64,000 nucleotides of DNA, taken from the NCBI RefSeq assembly GCF_009769165.1, contig NZ_CP043476.1, positions 1 through 64,000 of the forward strand. Reading direction: 5' to 3'. Below are positions 50,560-59,473 of this stretch, in pieces; position 1 is the first letter of the stretch; the number at the start of each line of letters is the position of its first letter. The translations under genes and the position numbers were made by a program. The DNA comes from Xanthomonas hyacinthi (lineage in GTDB: Bacteria > Pseudomonadota > Gammaproteobacteria > Xanthomonadales > Xanthomonadaceae). The notes beneath the pieces are model-generated. The model did no database searches. It saw only the letters and a list, made by a program, of their open reading frames with translations, and was not told the DNA's origin.

Positions 50560-51480
50560 ATGGGTGAGAGCGACGTCTCAGAGATTGTTGTGATGACCGG
50601 CGCAACAGGCGGTCTGGGAGCACACGCCGCCGCGCTGATCGCCGCCCGGCCCGAAACGAGGCTGTTCATCGGCGCGCGCGGAAGCGGGCGAAGCGGGCCG
50701 ACCGGTACCGAAGTGCTGCAGCTGGATCTCGCCTCGCTTGCCAGCGTGCGGGCCTTTGCCGAAGCGATAAAAAAGCGGCTGGACGGCCGGCCGATCGATA
50801 GGCTGGTGCTCAACGGCGGCGTGCAATATTCGGACATGGATCAGCGCAGTGCCGACGGCTTCGAGGCCGCGTTCGCGGTAAACCACCTCGCCCATTATCT
50901 GCTGGCGCGACTGCTTCTGCCCTGCATGGCCGAAAACGGCCGGCTGGTGATCACGACCAGCGACACCCATGATCCTAGGATCAATCCGCTGGCGCCGAGA
51001 TCGCTCGATCCGCAAACGCTGGCGCATCCAAAGGGCAAGGGCGGTCCGGGCGCGGGCATGCGCGCCTACTCGGCGTCGAAGCTATGCAACCTGTTGACGG
51101 CGCGGACGCTGTCGGCGCTCGATGAGGCGACCGCGCGCCGGATCGAGGTGATTGCCTACAATCCCGGGTTCACGCTCGGCACCTCGCTGATGCGAACGGC
51201 GCCGCCATGGATGCGGAATGTGCTGGATGGCCGATTCGGGCGATCGCTGCTGCTGTTCGTCAGTCGCTTTCTCCGCCAGCTCTATCCCGGTACGCCTGAA
51301 CGCGCCGGGGACGTATTGGCCCAGCTTGTGGAGGGTGAGCTGACCCTGCCGCCTGGGCGCATCTACGTTTCGCTCGTCAGGGGCGAGGTTACCTTCCCCG
51401 ATCCTTCGCCTCTCGCCCTGAGTGACGAAGCGGCCGAATGTTTGTGGCGCGAAAGCGCTGCCATGGTTGGCGTCAACTGA
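50560..51480 (+). CDS. Short-chain dehydrogenase/reductase (SDR)
   Basis: A 306-residue NAD(P)-dependent oxidoreductase with Rossmann motif TGATGGLG near the N-terminus, NGG in place of NAG, and the catalytic YSASK. The layout (FAVNHLAHYLLARLLLP, later RIEVIAYNPGF) is like the protochlorophyllide reductase/retinol dehydrogenase branch of SDRs. Substrate is unknown. Flanking sequence is an integrase remnant on one side and broken frames on the other, so it was probably acquired with a mobile element. SD-like GAGGGAGA precedes the ATG. Confidence 0.85.
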   Translation: MGESDVSEIVVMTGATGGLGAHAAALIAARPETRLFIGARGSGRSGPTGTEVLQLDLASLASVRAFAEAIKKRLDGRPIDRLVLNGGVQYSDMDQRSADGFEAAFAVNHLAHYLLARLLLPCMAENGRLVITTSDTHDPRINPLAPRSLDPQTLAHPKGKGGPGAGMRAYSASKLCNLLTARTLSALDEATARRIEVIAYNPGFTLGTSLMRTAPPWMRNVLDGRFGRSLLLFVSRFLRQLYPGTPERAGDVLAQLVEGELTLPPGRIYVSLVRGEVTFPDPSPLALSDEAAECLWRESAAMVGVN

Positions 51481-51571
51481 AATGCAGGAAACGGCGACAC
51501 CGGCGACGATCGTTTATCGCCAGGCGCGATTGCATCGCTATGCATTTCGCGAACTGGCGCCTGCGTGATCG

Positions 51572-52247
51572 TTAGTCGAGCGCCGTGCAACAGAGGTCGC
51601 TGCCGGTTGGCACGGAAGGCGGTGCATTTCCCGATCCGATGGCTTGGAGGATCTTGGTAAATAGCCCGGCAGCGATCGGGACCATTGTGGCGAGGACAGA
51701 CCGAGGGCTTGAGCGGATAGGGCAGCCTTCCTTGAGGTTGGATGCGCTCGCTAGCTCGCTTGACGACAGGAAGAGAGCGACCGGCGAAAGCCGCTGCTTG
51801 GGCTGAGCTTCCGCAGGCCGCGCGGGATTGGGTGCTGCACGATCAGCGCCGCCCTCAGGCATCTCTTGACGAGAGACGCGCGAGCGATGGTCTCCCGGTT
51901 CGACGCAGGTGAACATTACGTCGCCGGGCTTCGAGCAGTTCAGCTCCATCCAGCCGACGCGACGCATACGAACACGACTGCATTGTTCAATGGGGCTGCA
52001 ATTCGGAACAGCGGCGAATGAAAGGGCTGTGGACCGGCGCGCCAGCTTTGAGCTTGCGCTGTTCGTCAAAGTCCGCCGATGCGTTGAAGCGAATACGGAC
52101 GATGGTATCCAAGTCTTTCAGACGGTCACCGTGGGCTTGCAGCCGGCTCGAAAGATAGTCGTCCTGAACGACTGAACGCGCGTCGGTGTAACCACCGAAG
52201 ACGAGCGCATATGCGACGCTCTTGGCGTCCGTTTTTAGGGAGCAGGT
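51572..52247 (-). pseudogene. Unidentified broken reading frame
   Basis: On the minus strand two protein-like segments follow each other in different frames. The first (52247 to a TGA at 51987) contains ALVFGGYTDARSVVQDDY and DLDTIVRIRFNASADFDEQ without a start codon. The second (about 52069 to 51572) contains RMRRVGWMELNCSKPGD. They overlap by about 80 bases, as expected for one gene with a frameshift and a lost start. Codon use is less GC-biased than in neighbours. I do not recognise the family. This fills the 750-base gap between the SDR and Nudix genes. Confidence 0.3.
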
Positions 52248-52792
52248 TCATTGTGCTCCACCCATTTCCGCGCCATCCGCCGCAGCGACGGATCCAGGTC
52301 CGGTTCGGCCAGCAGTTCGGCGATCGGGCGCCAGACCAGGGCCAGCGATTCGGCGCTGACCGCGAACGCCTCGTCGGCGCCGGCGCGCACCACGTAGCGC
52401 GCGTCGAAGTGCCAGTGCCCCGGCACGTCCTGGCGCTCGGGGATCCAGTGCCGGTCCAGGTCGAACAGGACGCCATCCTCCAACGCCAATCCAGGCAGCC
52501 CCGACTCTTCTTCGGCCTCCTTCAGCGCCACCTGCGCCAGGTCGCGGTCGCCGTCGGCATGCCCGCCCAGCTGCAGCCAGCGCTGCAGCTGGCGGTGGTG
52601 GGTCAGCAGGGTACGCGCGCCGTCGGCGCTGACCAGCCAGGCCGAGCCGGTGAAGTGGCCGTCCAGGCGCGCACGCACGAAGGGGTCCTGCGCATCGTCC
52701 AGCAAGGCCAGGAATTGCGCGGCAACCTCGGCCTGCGGCGGCCAACGGGCGGCATAGGCCTGCAACTGGCGGCGCAGGGGAAGGTCCGGCAT
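52235..52792 (-). CDS. Nudix hydrolase
   Basis: A 185-residue Nudix-fold protein. The box is GGHADGDRDL followed by KEAEEESGL: the metal-binding KExxEEE-type core is present, but the early Glu and the usual Arg of the consensus are replaced (Arg/Asp and Lys). Substrate cannot be inferred. WLVSADGARTLLTHHRQLQRWLQLGGH before the box is typical of the YfcD/ADP-ribose-type NTP pyrophosphohydrolases. It is divergent from the first permease. Confidence 0.85.
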   Translation of the reverse strand: MPDLPLRRQLQAYAARWPPQAEVAAQFLALLDDAQDPFVRARLDGHFTGSAWLVSADGARTLLTHHRQLQRWLQLGGHADGDRDLAQVALKEAEEESGLPGLALEDGVLFDLDRHWIPERQDVPGHWHFDARYVVRAGADEAFAVSAESLALVWRPIAELLAEPDLDPSLRRMARKWVEHNEPAP

Positions 52793-52962
52793 GGGCGGTT
52801 CTCGCGATCGGGGCCGGCCATTATCGCCGCCGACAGTGCAGCGCGACTTGTGGCGGCCCTCCAGCTTTGGCATGGTACGACGCTTGCATGGCCCACTTGC
52901 GGCCAGCGCACCATCTTTAACCGGGGCGATACCGCCCCGATCGCCACCGGGAAATGCACCGC

Positions 52963-54435
52963 ATGCTGAAGTCTCTGTTGAGGGTCAAGCCGATCGAGCC
53001 TGCCGGGCACGTCGATGCCGGCGAACCGTTCGAAGGCAGCCTGGAAGGCGAAGCCACGCTGAAACGGACCCTCACCGCCAAGCACCTGATCATGCTCGGC
53101 ATCGGTGCGGTGATCGGCGCGGGCATCTTCGTGCTGACTGGCCAGGCCGCGGCCAACCACGCCGGACCGGCGGTGATGCTGTCGTTCGTGTTCGCCGGCG
53201 TGGCCTGCGCCTTCGCCGGCCTGTGCTATGCCGAGTTCGCGGCGATGATGCCGGTCTCCGGCAGCGCCTACTCCTACTCCTACACCACCCTGGGCGAAGG
53301 CGTGGCCTGGTTCATCGGTTGGTGCCTGGTGCTGGAATACCTGTTCGCCGGCTCCAGCGTCGCAGTCGGCTGGTCGGCCTACCTGATCAGCTTCCTGACC
53401 GGCACCCTCGGGCTGCCGTTCCCCGCCGAACTGGCGAGCGCGCCGCTGGCCTGGAGCGGCCATACCTTCGTCGCCTCCGGCAGCATCGTCAATCTGCCGG
53501 CGGTGCTGATCGTGGTCGCGGTCAGCGCGCTGTGCTACGTCGGCGTCACCCAGTCGGCGTTCGCCAACGCCATCGTGGTGGCGATCAAGATCCTGGTGAT
53601 CTGCCTGTTCGTCGGCTTCGGCGTGTCCCATATCGATCCGGCCAACTGGCACCCGTTCATCCCCGAGCACACCGGGCCGGGCCAGTTCGGCTGGAGCGGC
53701 GTGTTCCGCGCCGCGTCCATCGTGTTCTTCTCCTACATCGGCTTCGATGCGGTCTCCACCTCCGCCGGCGAAACCAAGGACCCGCAGCGCAACATGCCGA
53801 TCGGCATCCTGGTGTCGCTGGCGGTGTGCACGATCATCTACATCATCGTCTGCGCAGTGCTGACCGGCCTGCTGCCCTACACCCAGCTCGGCACCGCCAA
53901 GCCGGTCGCCACCGCGCTGGAGCATTACCCGAGCCTGGCCTGGCTGAAGACCGCGGTGGAGATCGGCGCGATCGCCGGCCTGTCCTCGGTGGTGCTGGTG
54001 ATGCTGATGGCGCAGCCGCGCATCTTCTACACCATGTCCCGCGACGGCCTGCTGCCGAAGCTGTTCGGCAAGGTGCACCGCAAGTTCCACACGCCCTACG
54101 TCGGCACCATCTTCGTCGGCGTGGTCGCCGCGCTGCTGGCCGGGCTGATCCCGCTGGACGTGCTCGGCGAACTGGTGTCGATGGGCACCCTACTCGCCTT
54201 CGCCACGGTCTGCGTCGGGGTGATGGTGCTGCGCTTCACCAAGCCGGACCTGCCGCGCCCGTTCCGGGTGCCGCTGGCGATGCTGATCTGCCCGCTCGGT
54301 GCGCTGGCCTGCCTGTTCCTGTTCCTGCAGGCCTTCCAGGAACACTGGAAGGTGTTCGTCGGCTGGACCGTGATCGGCCTGTTCATCTATTTCGGCTACG
54401 GCATCCGCCACAGCCGCCTGGCCGGCAAGGCTTAA
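52963..54435 (+). CDS. APC-family cationic amino acid-type permease (first copy)
   Basis: A 490-residue inner-membrane amino-acid permease with 12 or more helices. The first helix has the APC substrate loop IGAVIGAGIFVLTG. PVSGSAYSYSY, then FSYIGFDAVSTSAGETKDPQRN, are hallmarks of the CAT (cationic amino acid transporter) branch. The start at 52963 (MLKSLL) is chosen over ATG 52954 by analogy with the paralogue's MLKQL and the GGGA ten bases upstream. The substrate is unknown. A second, closely similar permease follows 108 bases later. Confidence 0.9.
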   Translation: MLKSLLRVKPIEPAGHVDAGEPFEGSLEGEATLKRTLTAKHLIMLGIGAVIGAGIFVLTGQAAANHAGPAVMLSFVFAGVACAFAGLCYAEFAAMMPVSGSAYSYSYTTLGEGVAWFIGWCLVLEYLFAGSSVAVGWSAYLISFLTGTLGLPFPAELASAPLAWSGHTFVASGSIVNLPAVLIVVAVSALCYVGVTQSAFANAIVVAIKILVICLFVGFGVSHIDPANWHPFIPEHTGPGQFGWSGVFRAASIVFFSYIGFDAVSTSAGETKDPQRNMPIGILVSLAVCTIIYIIVCAVLTGLLPYTQLGTAKPVATALEHYPSLAWLKTAVEIGAIAGLSSVVLVMLMAQPRIFYTMSRDGLLPKLFGKVHRKFHTPYVGTIFVGVVAALLAGLIPLDVLGELVSMGTLLAFATVCVGVMVLRFTKPDLPRPFRVPLAMLICPLGALACLFLFLQAFQEHWKVFVGWTVIGLFIYFGYGIRHSRLAGKA

Positions 54436-54456
54436 TTGCGAATCCCTCGCTAGAGT

Positions 54457-54522
54457 CCGCACATCCACGTGCGGGGATTCAAATCTCGAGTCCCTCGCAA
54501 CAGCCCGCACATCCACGTGCGG
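54457..54522. repeat. Duplicated hairpin unit between the permeases
   Basis: CCGCAC-ATCCAC-GTGCGG hairpins at 54457-54474 and 54505-54522 are spaced exactly 48 bases apart. Each has TCCCTCGC shortly before it and GATTCAA just after it, so the whole 48-base unit is duplicated head to tail. Confidence 0.8.
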
Positions 54523-54543
54523 AGATTCAACAGGAACCGCTCC

Positions 54544-55980
54544 ATGCTCAAACAACTCTGTGCCACCAAACACCCCCACGCCAGCCACGAGGACGCCGGC
54601 AGCCTGGGCCTGCAGCGTGCGCTCGGCCCCTGGGGCCTGACCGCGCTGGGCATCGGCGCGGTGATCGGCGGCGGCATCTTCGTCATCACCGGGCAGGCCG
54701 CGGCCAACCATGCCGGCCCGGCGATCATGCTGTCGTTCGTGCTGGCCGCGCTGTGCTGCACGTTCTGTGCGCTGGCCTACGCCGAGTTCGCGGCGATGGT
54801 GCCGGTGTCCGGCAGCGCCTACACCTACACCTACGCCACCTTCGGCGAACTGGCGGCCTGGTTCATCGGCTGGATGCTGGTGCTGGAATACGGCGTGTCG
54901 GCCTCGGCGGTGGCGGTGAGCTGGACCGGCTATTTCCTGAGCCTGCTCGACCATTTCGGCATCCATCTGCCCGCAGCGCTGGTCAACGCGCCGCTGGACG
55001 GCAAGCTGCAGCGCACCGGTGCGATCGCCAACCTGCCCGCCGCCGGCATCGTGCTGCTGCTGACCTGGCTGTGCTACGTCGGCATCCGCAAGTCCTCGGC
55101 GATGAACATGGCGATGGTGGCGCTGAAGACCGGGCTGATCCTGCTGGTGATCGCGGTCGGCTGGAAGTACGTGGACACCGCCAACTGGCACCCGTTCATC
55201 CCCGCCAACGAAGGCCCCGGCAAGTACGGCATGGAGGGCGTGCTGCGCGGCGCGGCGATGGTGTTCTTCGCCTACATCGGCTTCGAGGCGGTGTCGGTGG
55301 CGGCGCAGGAATCGCACCGCCCGCAGCGCGACCTGCCGATCGGCATGATCCTGTCGCTGGTGATCTGCACCGTGCTGTACATCGCCATGGCGGCGGTGAT
55401 GACCGGGCTGATGCCCTACACCCAGCTCGGCACCGACGAGCCGGTGGTGACCGCGGTGGGCGCGCACCCGCAGCTGGCCTGGCTGCGGGTGGTGGTCGAG
55501 GTCGGCGCGCTGATCGGCCTGTCCTCGGTGGTGCTGGTGATGATCATCGGCCAGCCGCGGATCTTCATGATCATCGCCCGCGACGGGCTGCTGCCGCCGC
55601 TGTTCACCAGGATCCATCCCAAGTACCGCACCCCGCATATCAACACGGTGATCACCGGCATCGGCATCGCGCTGCTGGCGGCGCTGTTCCCGCTGGACGT
55701 GCTCGGCGAGCTGACCTCGATGGGCACGCTGATCGCCTTCGCCGCGGTCTGCGCCGGCGTGCTGATCCTGCGCCGCACCCAGCCGGACCTGCCGCGCCCG
55801 TTCCGCATCCCGTTCGCCTGGCCGATCTGCATCGCCGGCGTGCTCAGCTGCCTGGCGCTGCTGTCGGCGATGACCGCGCACAACTGGCTGCTGATGGCCG
55901 GCTGGACCGTGCTCGGCCTGCTCATCTATTTCGGCTACGGCTTCCGCCACAGCCGGCTGCGTGCCACACAGGCCCGCTAG
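54544..55980 (+). CDS. APC-family cationic amino acid-type permease (second copy)
   Basis: A 478-residue paralogue of the preceding permease, clearly similar along its length: IGAVIGGGIFVITGQAAANHAGPA, PVSGSAYTYTY, FAYIGFEAVSVAAQESHRPQRD, and an end in IYFGYGFRHSRL as in the first copy. AGGA lies eight bases before the ATG. mtnB starts nine bases after its stop, so permease and methionine-salvage genes may be co-transcribed. Substrate unknown; a sulfur amino acid is possible only by context. Confidence 0.9.
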   Translation: MLKQLCATKHPHASHEDAGSLGLQRALGPWGLTALGIGAVIGGGIFVITGQAAANHAGPAIMLSFVLAALCCTFCALAYAEFAAMVPVSGSAYTYTYATFGELAAWFIGWMLVLEYGVSASAVAVSWTGYFLSLLDHFGIHLPAALVNAPLDGKLQRTGAIANLPAAGIVLLLTWLCYVGIRKSSAMNMAMVALKTGLILLVIAVGWKYVDTANWHPFIPANEGPGKYGMEGVLRGAAMVFFAYIGFEAVSVAAQESHRPQRDLPIGMILSLVICTVLYIAMAAVMTGLMPYTQLGTDEPVVTAVGAHPQLAWLRVVVEVGALIGLSSVVLVMIIGQPRIFMIIARDGLLPPLFTRIHPKYRTPHINTVITGIGIALLAALFPLDVLGELTSMGTLIAFAAVCAGVLILRRTQPDLPRPFRIPFAWPICIAGVLSCLALLSAMTAHNWLLMAGWTVLGLLIYFGYGFRHSRLRATQAR

Positions 55981-55989
55981 AATAGGGGC

Positions 55990-56622
55990 ATGAACGCACC
56001 ACCCTACGACACCGAACGCCTGCGCACGCTGGCTCAGCTGCTGATCGGCAACATCCGCGAACTGTCGGCGGCCGGCTGGACCCCGGCCACCAGCAGCAAC
56101 TTCTCGCACCGGCTCGACGCCGCGCATGCCGCGATCACCGTGTCCGGCCGCGACAAGGGCCGTCTGGTCGAGGCCGACATCATGGTGGTGGACTTCGACG
56201 GCAAGGCGGTCGGCAGCGAGCACCGGCCGTCGGCCGAGACCCTGCTGCACACCCAGCTGTACCGCCGCTTCCCCGAGGTCGGCTGCGTGCTGCACACGCA
56301 TTCGCCGGTGCAGACCATCGCCTCGCGGCTGTACGCCGGCGCCGGCCATGTGCGCCTGGAAGGCTATGAATTGCTGAAGGCGCTGCATGGCAACCACACC
56401 CACGAAACCGCGGTGGAGCTGCCGGTATTCGCCAACACCCAGGACATGAGCGTGCTGGCCGCGCAGGTGGACGCGCTGCTGGACCGCGCGCCGCTGTGGG
56501 GCTACCTGATCGACGGCCACGGCCTGTACGCCTGGGGCCGCGACATGGCCGAGGCGCGCCGCCACCTGGAAGCGATCGAGTTCCTGCTGCATTGCGAGCT
56601 GGAACTGCGCAAGCTGCGCTAG
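55990..56622 (+). CDS. mtnB: Methylthioribulose-1-phosphate dehydratase
   Basis: Third step of the methionine salvage pathway, giving diketo-methylthiopentyl phosphate. The 210-residue class II aldolase-fold protein has [18 protein letters not shown], the zinc ligands in [18 protein letters not shown] and the late [10 protein letters not shown]. It begins the mtnB-mtnD-mtnC group. mtnA and mtnK/mtnP are not in the window. Confidence 0.94.
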   Translation: MNAPPYDTERLRTLAQLLIGNIRELSAAGWTPATSSNFSHRLDAAHAAITVSGRDKGRLVEADIMVVDFDGKAVGSEHRPSAETLLHTQLYRRFPEVGCVLHTHSPVQTIASRLYAGAGHVRLEGYELLKALHGNHTHETAVELPVFANTQDMSVLAAQVDALLDRAPLWGYLIDGHGLYAWGRDMAEARRHLEAIEFLLHCELELRKLR

Positions 56623-56722
56623 GCGCGCAACACCGGCGCGACAGCGTTCCAGCGCCGCAACGGCGGCTTACCTGGCAACTGCTACCCTTTTTCTCCCCTC
56701 CACGACGCCCTCGCCCGCCGCC

Positions 56723-57289
56723 ATGAGCCGACTCCGCATCTTCGCCGAAACCACTCCCGACGCGCCGCTGTTCGACAGCCGCGATGGCGACGCGATCGCC
56801 GCCGAGCTGCGCAAGATCGGCGTCACCTTCGAGCGCTGGCAGGCCGACCAGCCGATCGAGGCCGGCGCCGCGCCGGAGGCGGTGATGGCCGCCTACAGGA
56901 CCGACATCGACCGGCTGGTGGCTGCGCACGGCTTCAAGACCGTGGACGTGGTCAGCATCGCCCCGGACCATCCGCAGCGCGAGGAGATGCGCAGGAAGTT
57001 CCTCGACGAGCATTTTCACAAGGAGGACGAAGTGCGTTTCTTCGTCGCCGGCTCGGGCCTGTTCACCCTGCACGTGGACGGCAAGGTGTACGAGATCGAA
57101 TGCGTGCAGAACGACCTGATCGCGGTGCCCGACGGCACCTATCACTGGTTCGACATGGGTCCGGAGCCGCGCTTCGTCGCGATCCGCTTCTTCACCGAGC
57201 CGGACGGCTGGGTCGGCCATTTCACCGGCACCGACATCGCCCAGCGCTTCCCGCGCTACGAAGCGGCGCTGCGCGGCGAGGCGAACTGA
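56723..57289 (+). CDS. mtnD: Acireductone dioxygenase
   Basis: Oxidises acireductone to the keto acid of methionine (Fe form) or a shunt product (Ni form). The 188-residue cupin has metal ligands in [13 protein letters not shown] and in YHWFDMG. It follows mtnB by 100 bases and is three bases upstream of mtnC. The MSRLRIF start is the family norm. Confidence 0.95.
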   Translation: MSRLRIFAETTPDAPLFDSRDGDAIAAELRKIGVTFERWQADQPIEAGAAPEAVMAAYRTDIDRLVAAHGFKTVDVVSIAPDHPQREEMRRKFLDEHFHKEDEVRFFVAGSGLFTLHVDGKVYEIECVQNDLIAVPDGTYHWFDMGPEPRFVAIRFFTEPDGWVGHFTGTDIAQRFPRYEAALRGEAN

Positions 57290-57292
57290 GCG

Positions 57293-57991
57293 ATGGGCAG
57301 CCCGCGCATGATCCTGACCGACATCGAAGGCACCACCAGCAGCATCTGCTTCGTCAAGGACGTGCTGTTCCCCTATGCGCGCCGCGCCCTGCCCGAGTTC
57401 GTGCGCGCGCACGGCCAGCAGCCGCAGGTGCGGCAATGGCTGGACGCGGTGGCGAGCGAATCCGGCGGCATCTGCAGCGATGCGGTGATCGTGGAGACGC
57501 TGCAGGGCTGGATCGACCAGGACCGCAAGCACACCGCGCTGAAGGCGCTGCAGGGCATGATCTGGGAGGCCGGCTACCGCGACGCCGACTTCGCCGCGCA
57601 CATCTACCCCGACGCCGCACCGGCGCTGCGCCGCTGGCATGCCGGTGGGCACCCGCTGTACGTGTACTCGTCCGGCTCGGTGCCGGCGCAGAAGCTGTTC
57701 TTCGGCCATAGCGACGCCGGCGACCTGAGCGGGCTGTTCTCCGGCTGGTTCGACACCGAAATCGGTGCCAAGCGCGAGGCGGCCAGTTACGCGCGCATCG
57801 CCGAGGCCACCGGCGCAGCGCCCGCGCAGATCGTGTTCCTGTCCGACGTGGTCGCCGAACTCGATGCCGCGCGCGAGGCCGGACTGGACACGGTGCTGGT
57901 CGATCGCCGCGACGACTATCCCGAACCGCGCCGCGACGCTGCCTGCAACGGCCACCGGCGCGTGGAGAGCTTCGCCGAGCTGGCGTTCTGA
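57293..57991 (+). CDS. mtnC: Enolase-phosphatase E1
   Basis: Bifunctional enolisation and dephosphorylation step that makes acireductone for MtnD. The 232-residue HAD protein has [12 protein letters not shown] with the nucleophilic Asp, YVYSSGSV, the Lys in GAKREAASY, and [12 protein letters not shown]. The usual order of reactions is MtnB, MtnC, MtnD. ATG 57293 lies three bases after mtnD; a second ATG at 57308 would also keep the active site. Confidence 0.95.
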   Translation: MGSPRMILTDIEGTTSSICFVKDVLFPYARRALPEFVRAHGQQPQVRQWLDAVASESGGICSDAVIVETLQGWIDQDRKHTALKALQGMIWEAGYRDADFAAHIYPDAAPALRRWHAGGHPLYVYSSGSVPAQKLFFGHSDAGDLSGLFSGWFDTEIGAKREAASYARIAEATGAAPAQIVFLSDVVAELDAAREAGLDTVLVDRRDDYPEPRRDAACNGHRRVESFAELAF

Positions 57992-58041
57992 GCGTCGCGG
58001 CACCCGCCGCGCGCTACCGCCTCCTTTCTCCGCCGCCGCCC

Positions 58042-59175
58042 ATGCCTTCGTTCCTGCGCAGCCTCCGCGTGCCGCACCGCCGCCTGGCCCTGGCCCTGCT
58101 GCTGGCGCTGCTGCTGCCCGCCTGCCATGCGGATGCCGGCGCGGCGCAGGCGCCAGCGCAGGCCGAAGCGCCGGTCGATCCGCTCGACCAGGCGCAGCTG
58201 CACAAGGCGCTGGCCGCGCTGCGACCGCAGCGGCCGGGGGTGACCGACCTGTACGTGGTCGGCTTCGCCGGCGACGCCAGCGAGGACGTGTTCCGCAACG
58301 AGACCCTGTACCTGCGCCAGTTATTCGCGCAGCGCTTCGATGCGGCAGGGCGCATCGTCACCCTGATCAACCACGCCGACAATCTCGGCGCCCACGCCTA
58401 CGCGCCGCAGGCCTCGTACGACAACCTGGCCGATACGCTGCAGCGGATCGGCACGCTGATGGACAAGCGCGAGGACGCGCTGCTGCTATTCCTGACCAGC
58501 CACGGCACCGCGCAACACGAGCTGTATGTGCAGTTCGGCCCTGGCGAGGACGCCGACTACGACACCATCACGCCCAAGGAACTACGCGGGCTGCTCGACG
58601 ACGCCGGCATCCGCAACCGGGTGATCGTGCTGTCGGCGTGCTACGCGGGCGGCTTCGTGCCGGCGCTGCAGAGTCCGGACACGCTGATCATCACCGCCGC
58701 GCGCCGCGACCGGCCCTCGTTCGGCTGCGGCAACACCGCCAGCGCCACCTATTTCGGCCGCGCCTGGCTGATCGACGCGCTGGCGCGCAGCAGCGACTTC
58801 GTCGAAAGCTATCGCCTGGCCACGGCCGAGATCACCGCCCGTGAACATGCCCAAGGCGAAGCGCCGTCGTATCCGCAGCTGTACGTCGGCGCGCGCATCG
58901 CGCCGCTGCTGCAGCGCTGGCGCGCGCAGCTGCAGCCGGTCGCGGCGCCGGCGTATCCCTATCCGGAGCCGGAGACGCCAGCAAACACGGAGATGAAAAC
59001 GACAGCAGCGCCAGAACCGACTGCCGACGGCAAGGCCAGTGCGAACGGCAAGGCCAATGCGACACCGGAAACGGCGTCGGTTCCGAATGCCGCTGGCCAG
59101 GCCAAGGCAGCGGCCGCAGGTTCGGTGCACGCACCCGCGTCGGCAGCGCCGTCCGCGGCGGCGTCCCGCCACTGA
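58042..59175 (+). CDS. C13 (legumain-like) peptidase lipoprotein
   Basis: A 377-residue exported protein. A basic start and a hydrophobic stretch end in the lipobox LLPAC (Cys at about 28). The Peptidase_C13 caspase-fold domain (about 65-290) has the catalytic His in LLFLTSHGT and Cys in VLSACYAGGF, as in legumains and GPI-transamidase Gpi8. A low-complexity Ala/Pro/Lys tail of about 75 residues follows. It stands 50 bases after mtnC, perhaps co-transcribed, but shares no obvious pathway with it. Bacterial roles are little known; substrate is not predictable. Confidence 0.85.
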   Translation: MPSFLRSLRVPHRRLALALLLALLLPACHADAGAAQAPAQAEAPVDPLDQAQLHKALAALRPQRPGVTDLYVVGFAGDASEDVFRNETLYLRQLFAQRFDAAGRIVTLINHADNLGAHAYAPQASYDNLADTLQRIGTLMDKREDALLLFLTSHGTAQHELYVQFGPGEDADYDTITPKELRGLLDDAGIRNRVIVLSACYAGGFVPALQSPDTLIITAARRDRPSFGCGNTASATYFGRAWLIDALARSSDFVESYRLATAEITAREHAQGEAPSYPQLYVGARIAPLLQRWRAQLQPVAAPAYPYPEPETPANTEMKTTAAPEPTADGKASANGKANATPETASVPNAAGQAKAAAAGSVHAPASAAPSAAASRH

Positions 59176-59319
59176 CATCTGCACGGCGACGCTGCGCAGA
59201 CGCTCGCGACCAAGTACGCCGTGCGACGTCGCGCGCAGGTTTTTCAAGCGCCTCTCCGCGATCAGATGCAAGTGATTCGCGTTTGATCGCCGAAGTGCGA
59301 CGCTCGCTAGACTTGGTCC

Positions 59320-59440
59320 CGCAGCAAGCCCGCCAGCCTTTACGCCAGCCAGTTGCGCCCGATCCTTCCGCCCGCTCGCCTTCGCTCGCCAGCCAGGATC
59401 ACCTGCTTTCGCCGGCCTCCCTCGTGGAGGCGTTTTTGTT
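59320..59440 (+). ncRNA. Candidate small RNA
   Basis: TTGATC (59283-59288) and TAGACT (59308-59313), spaced by 19 bases, could be a promoter, with a start near 59320. A terminator at 59415-59440 ends the unit, giving about 120 bases. Inside are three CGCCAGCC copies and a C-rich CTCCCTC terminator loop. No open reading frame fits it. This is inference from signals only; the spacer is longer than ideal. Confidence 0.3.
59415..59440 (+). terminator. Intrinsic terminator
   Basis: GCCTCC (59415-59420) and GGAGGC (59426-59431) form a stem with a CTCGT loop, followed by TTTTTGTTT. It ends either the candidate small RNA or the long transcript from the peptidase gene. Confidence 0.75.
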
Positions 59441-59473
59441 TCCGGGGTCTGCGCAAGACCGGCCTCGGCCTTA

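Noticed and set aside
51909..52175. Plus-strand 88-codon frame as a gene
   Set aside because: It overlaps the minus-strand frame that reads more like protein and has no ribosome-binding site or recognisable motif.
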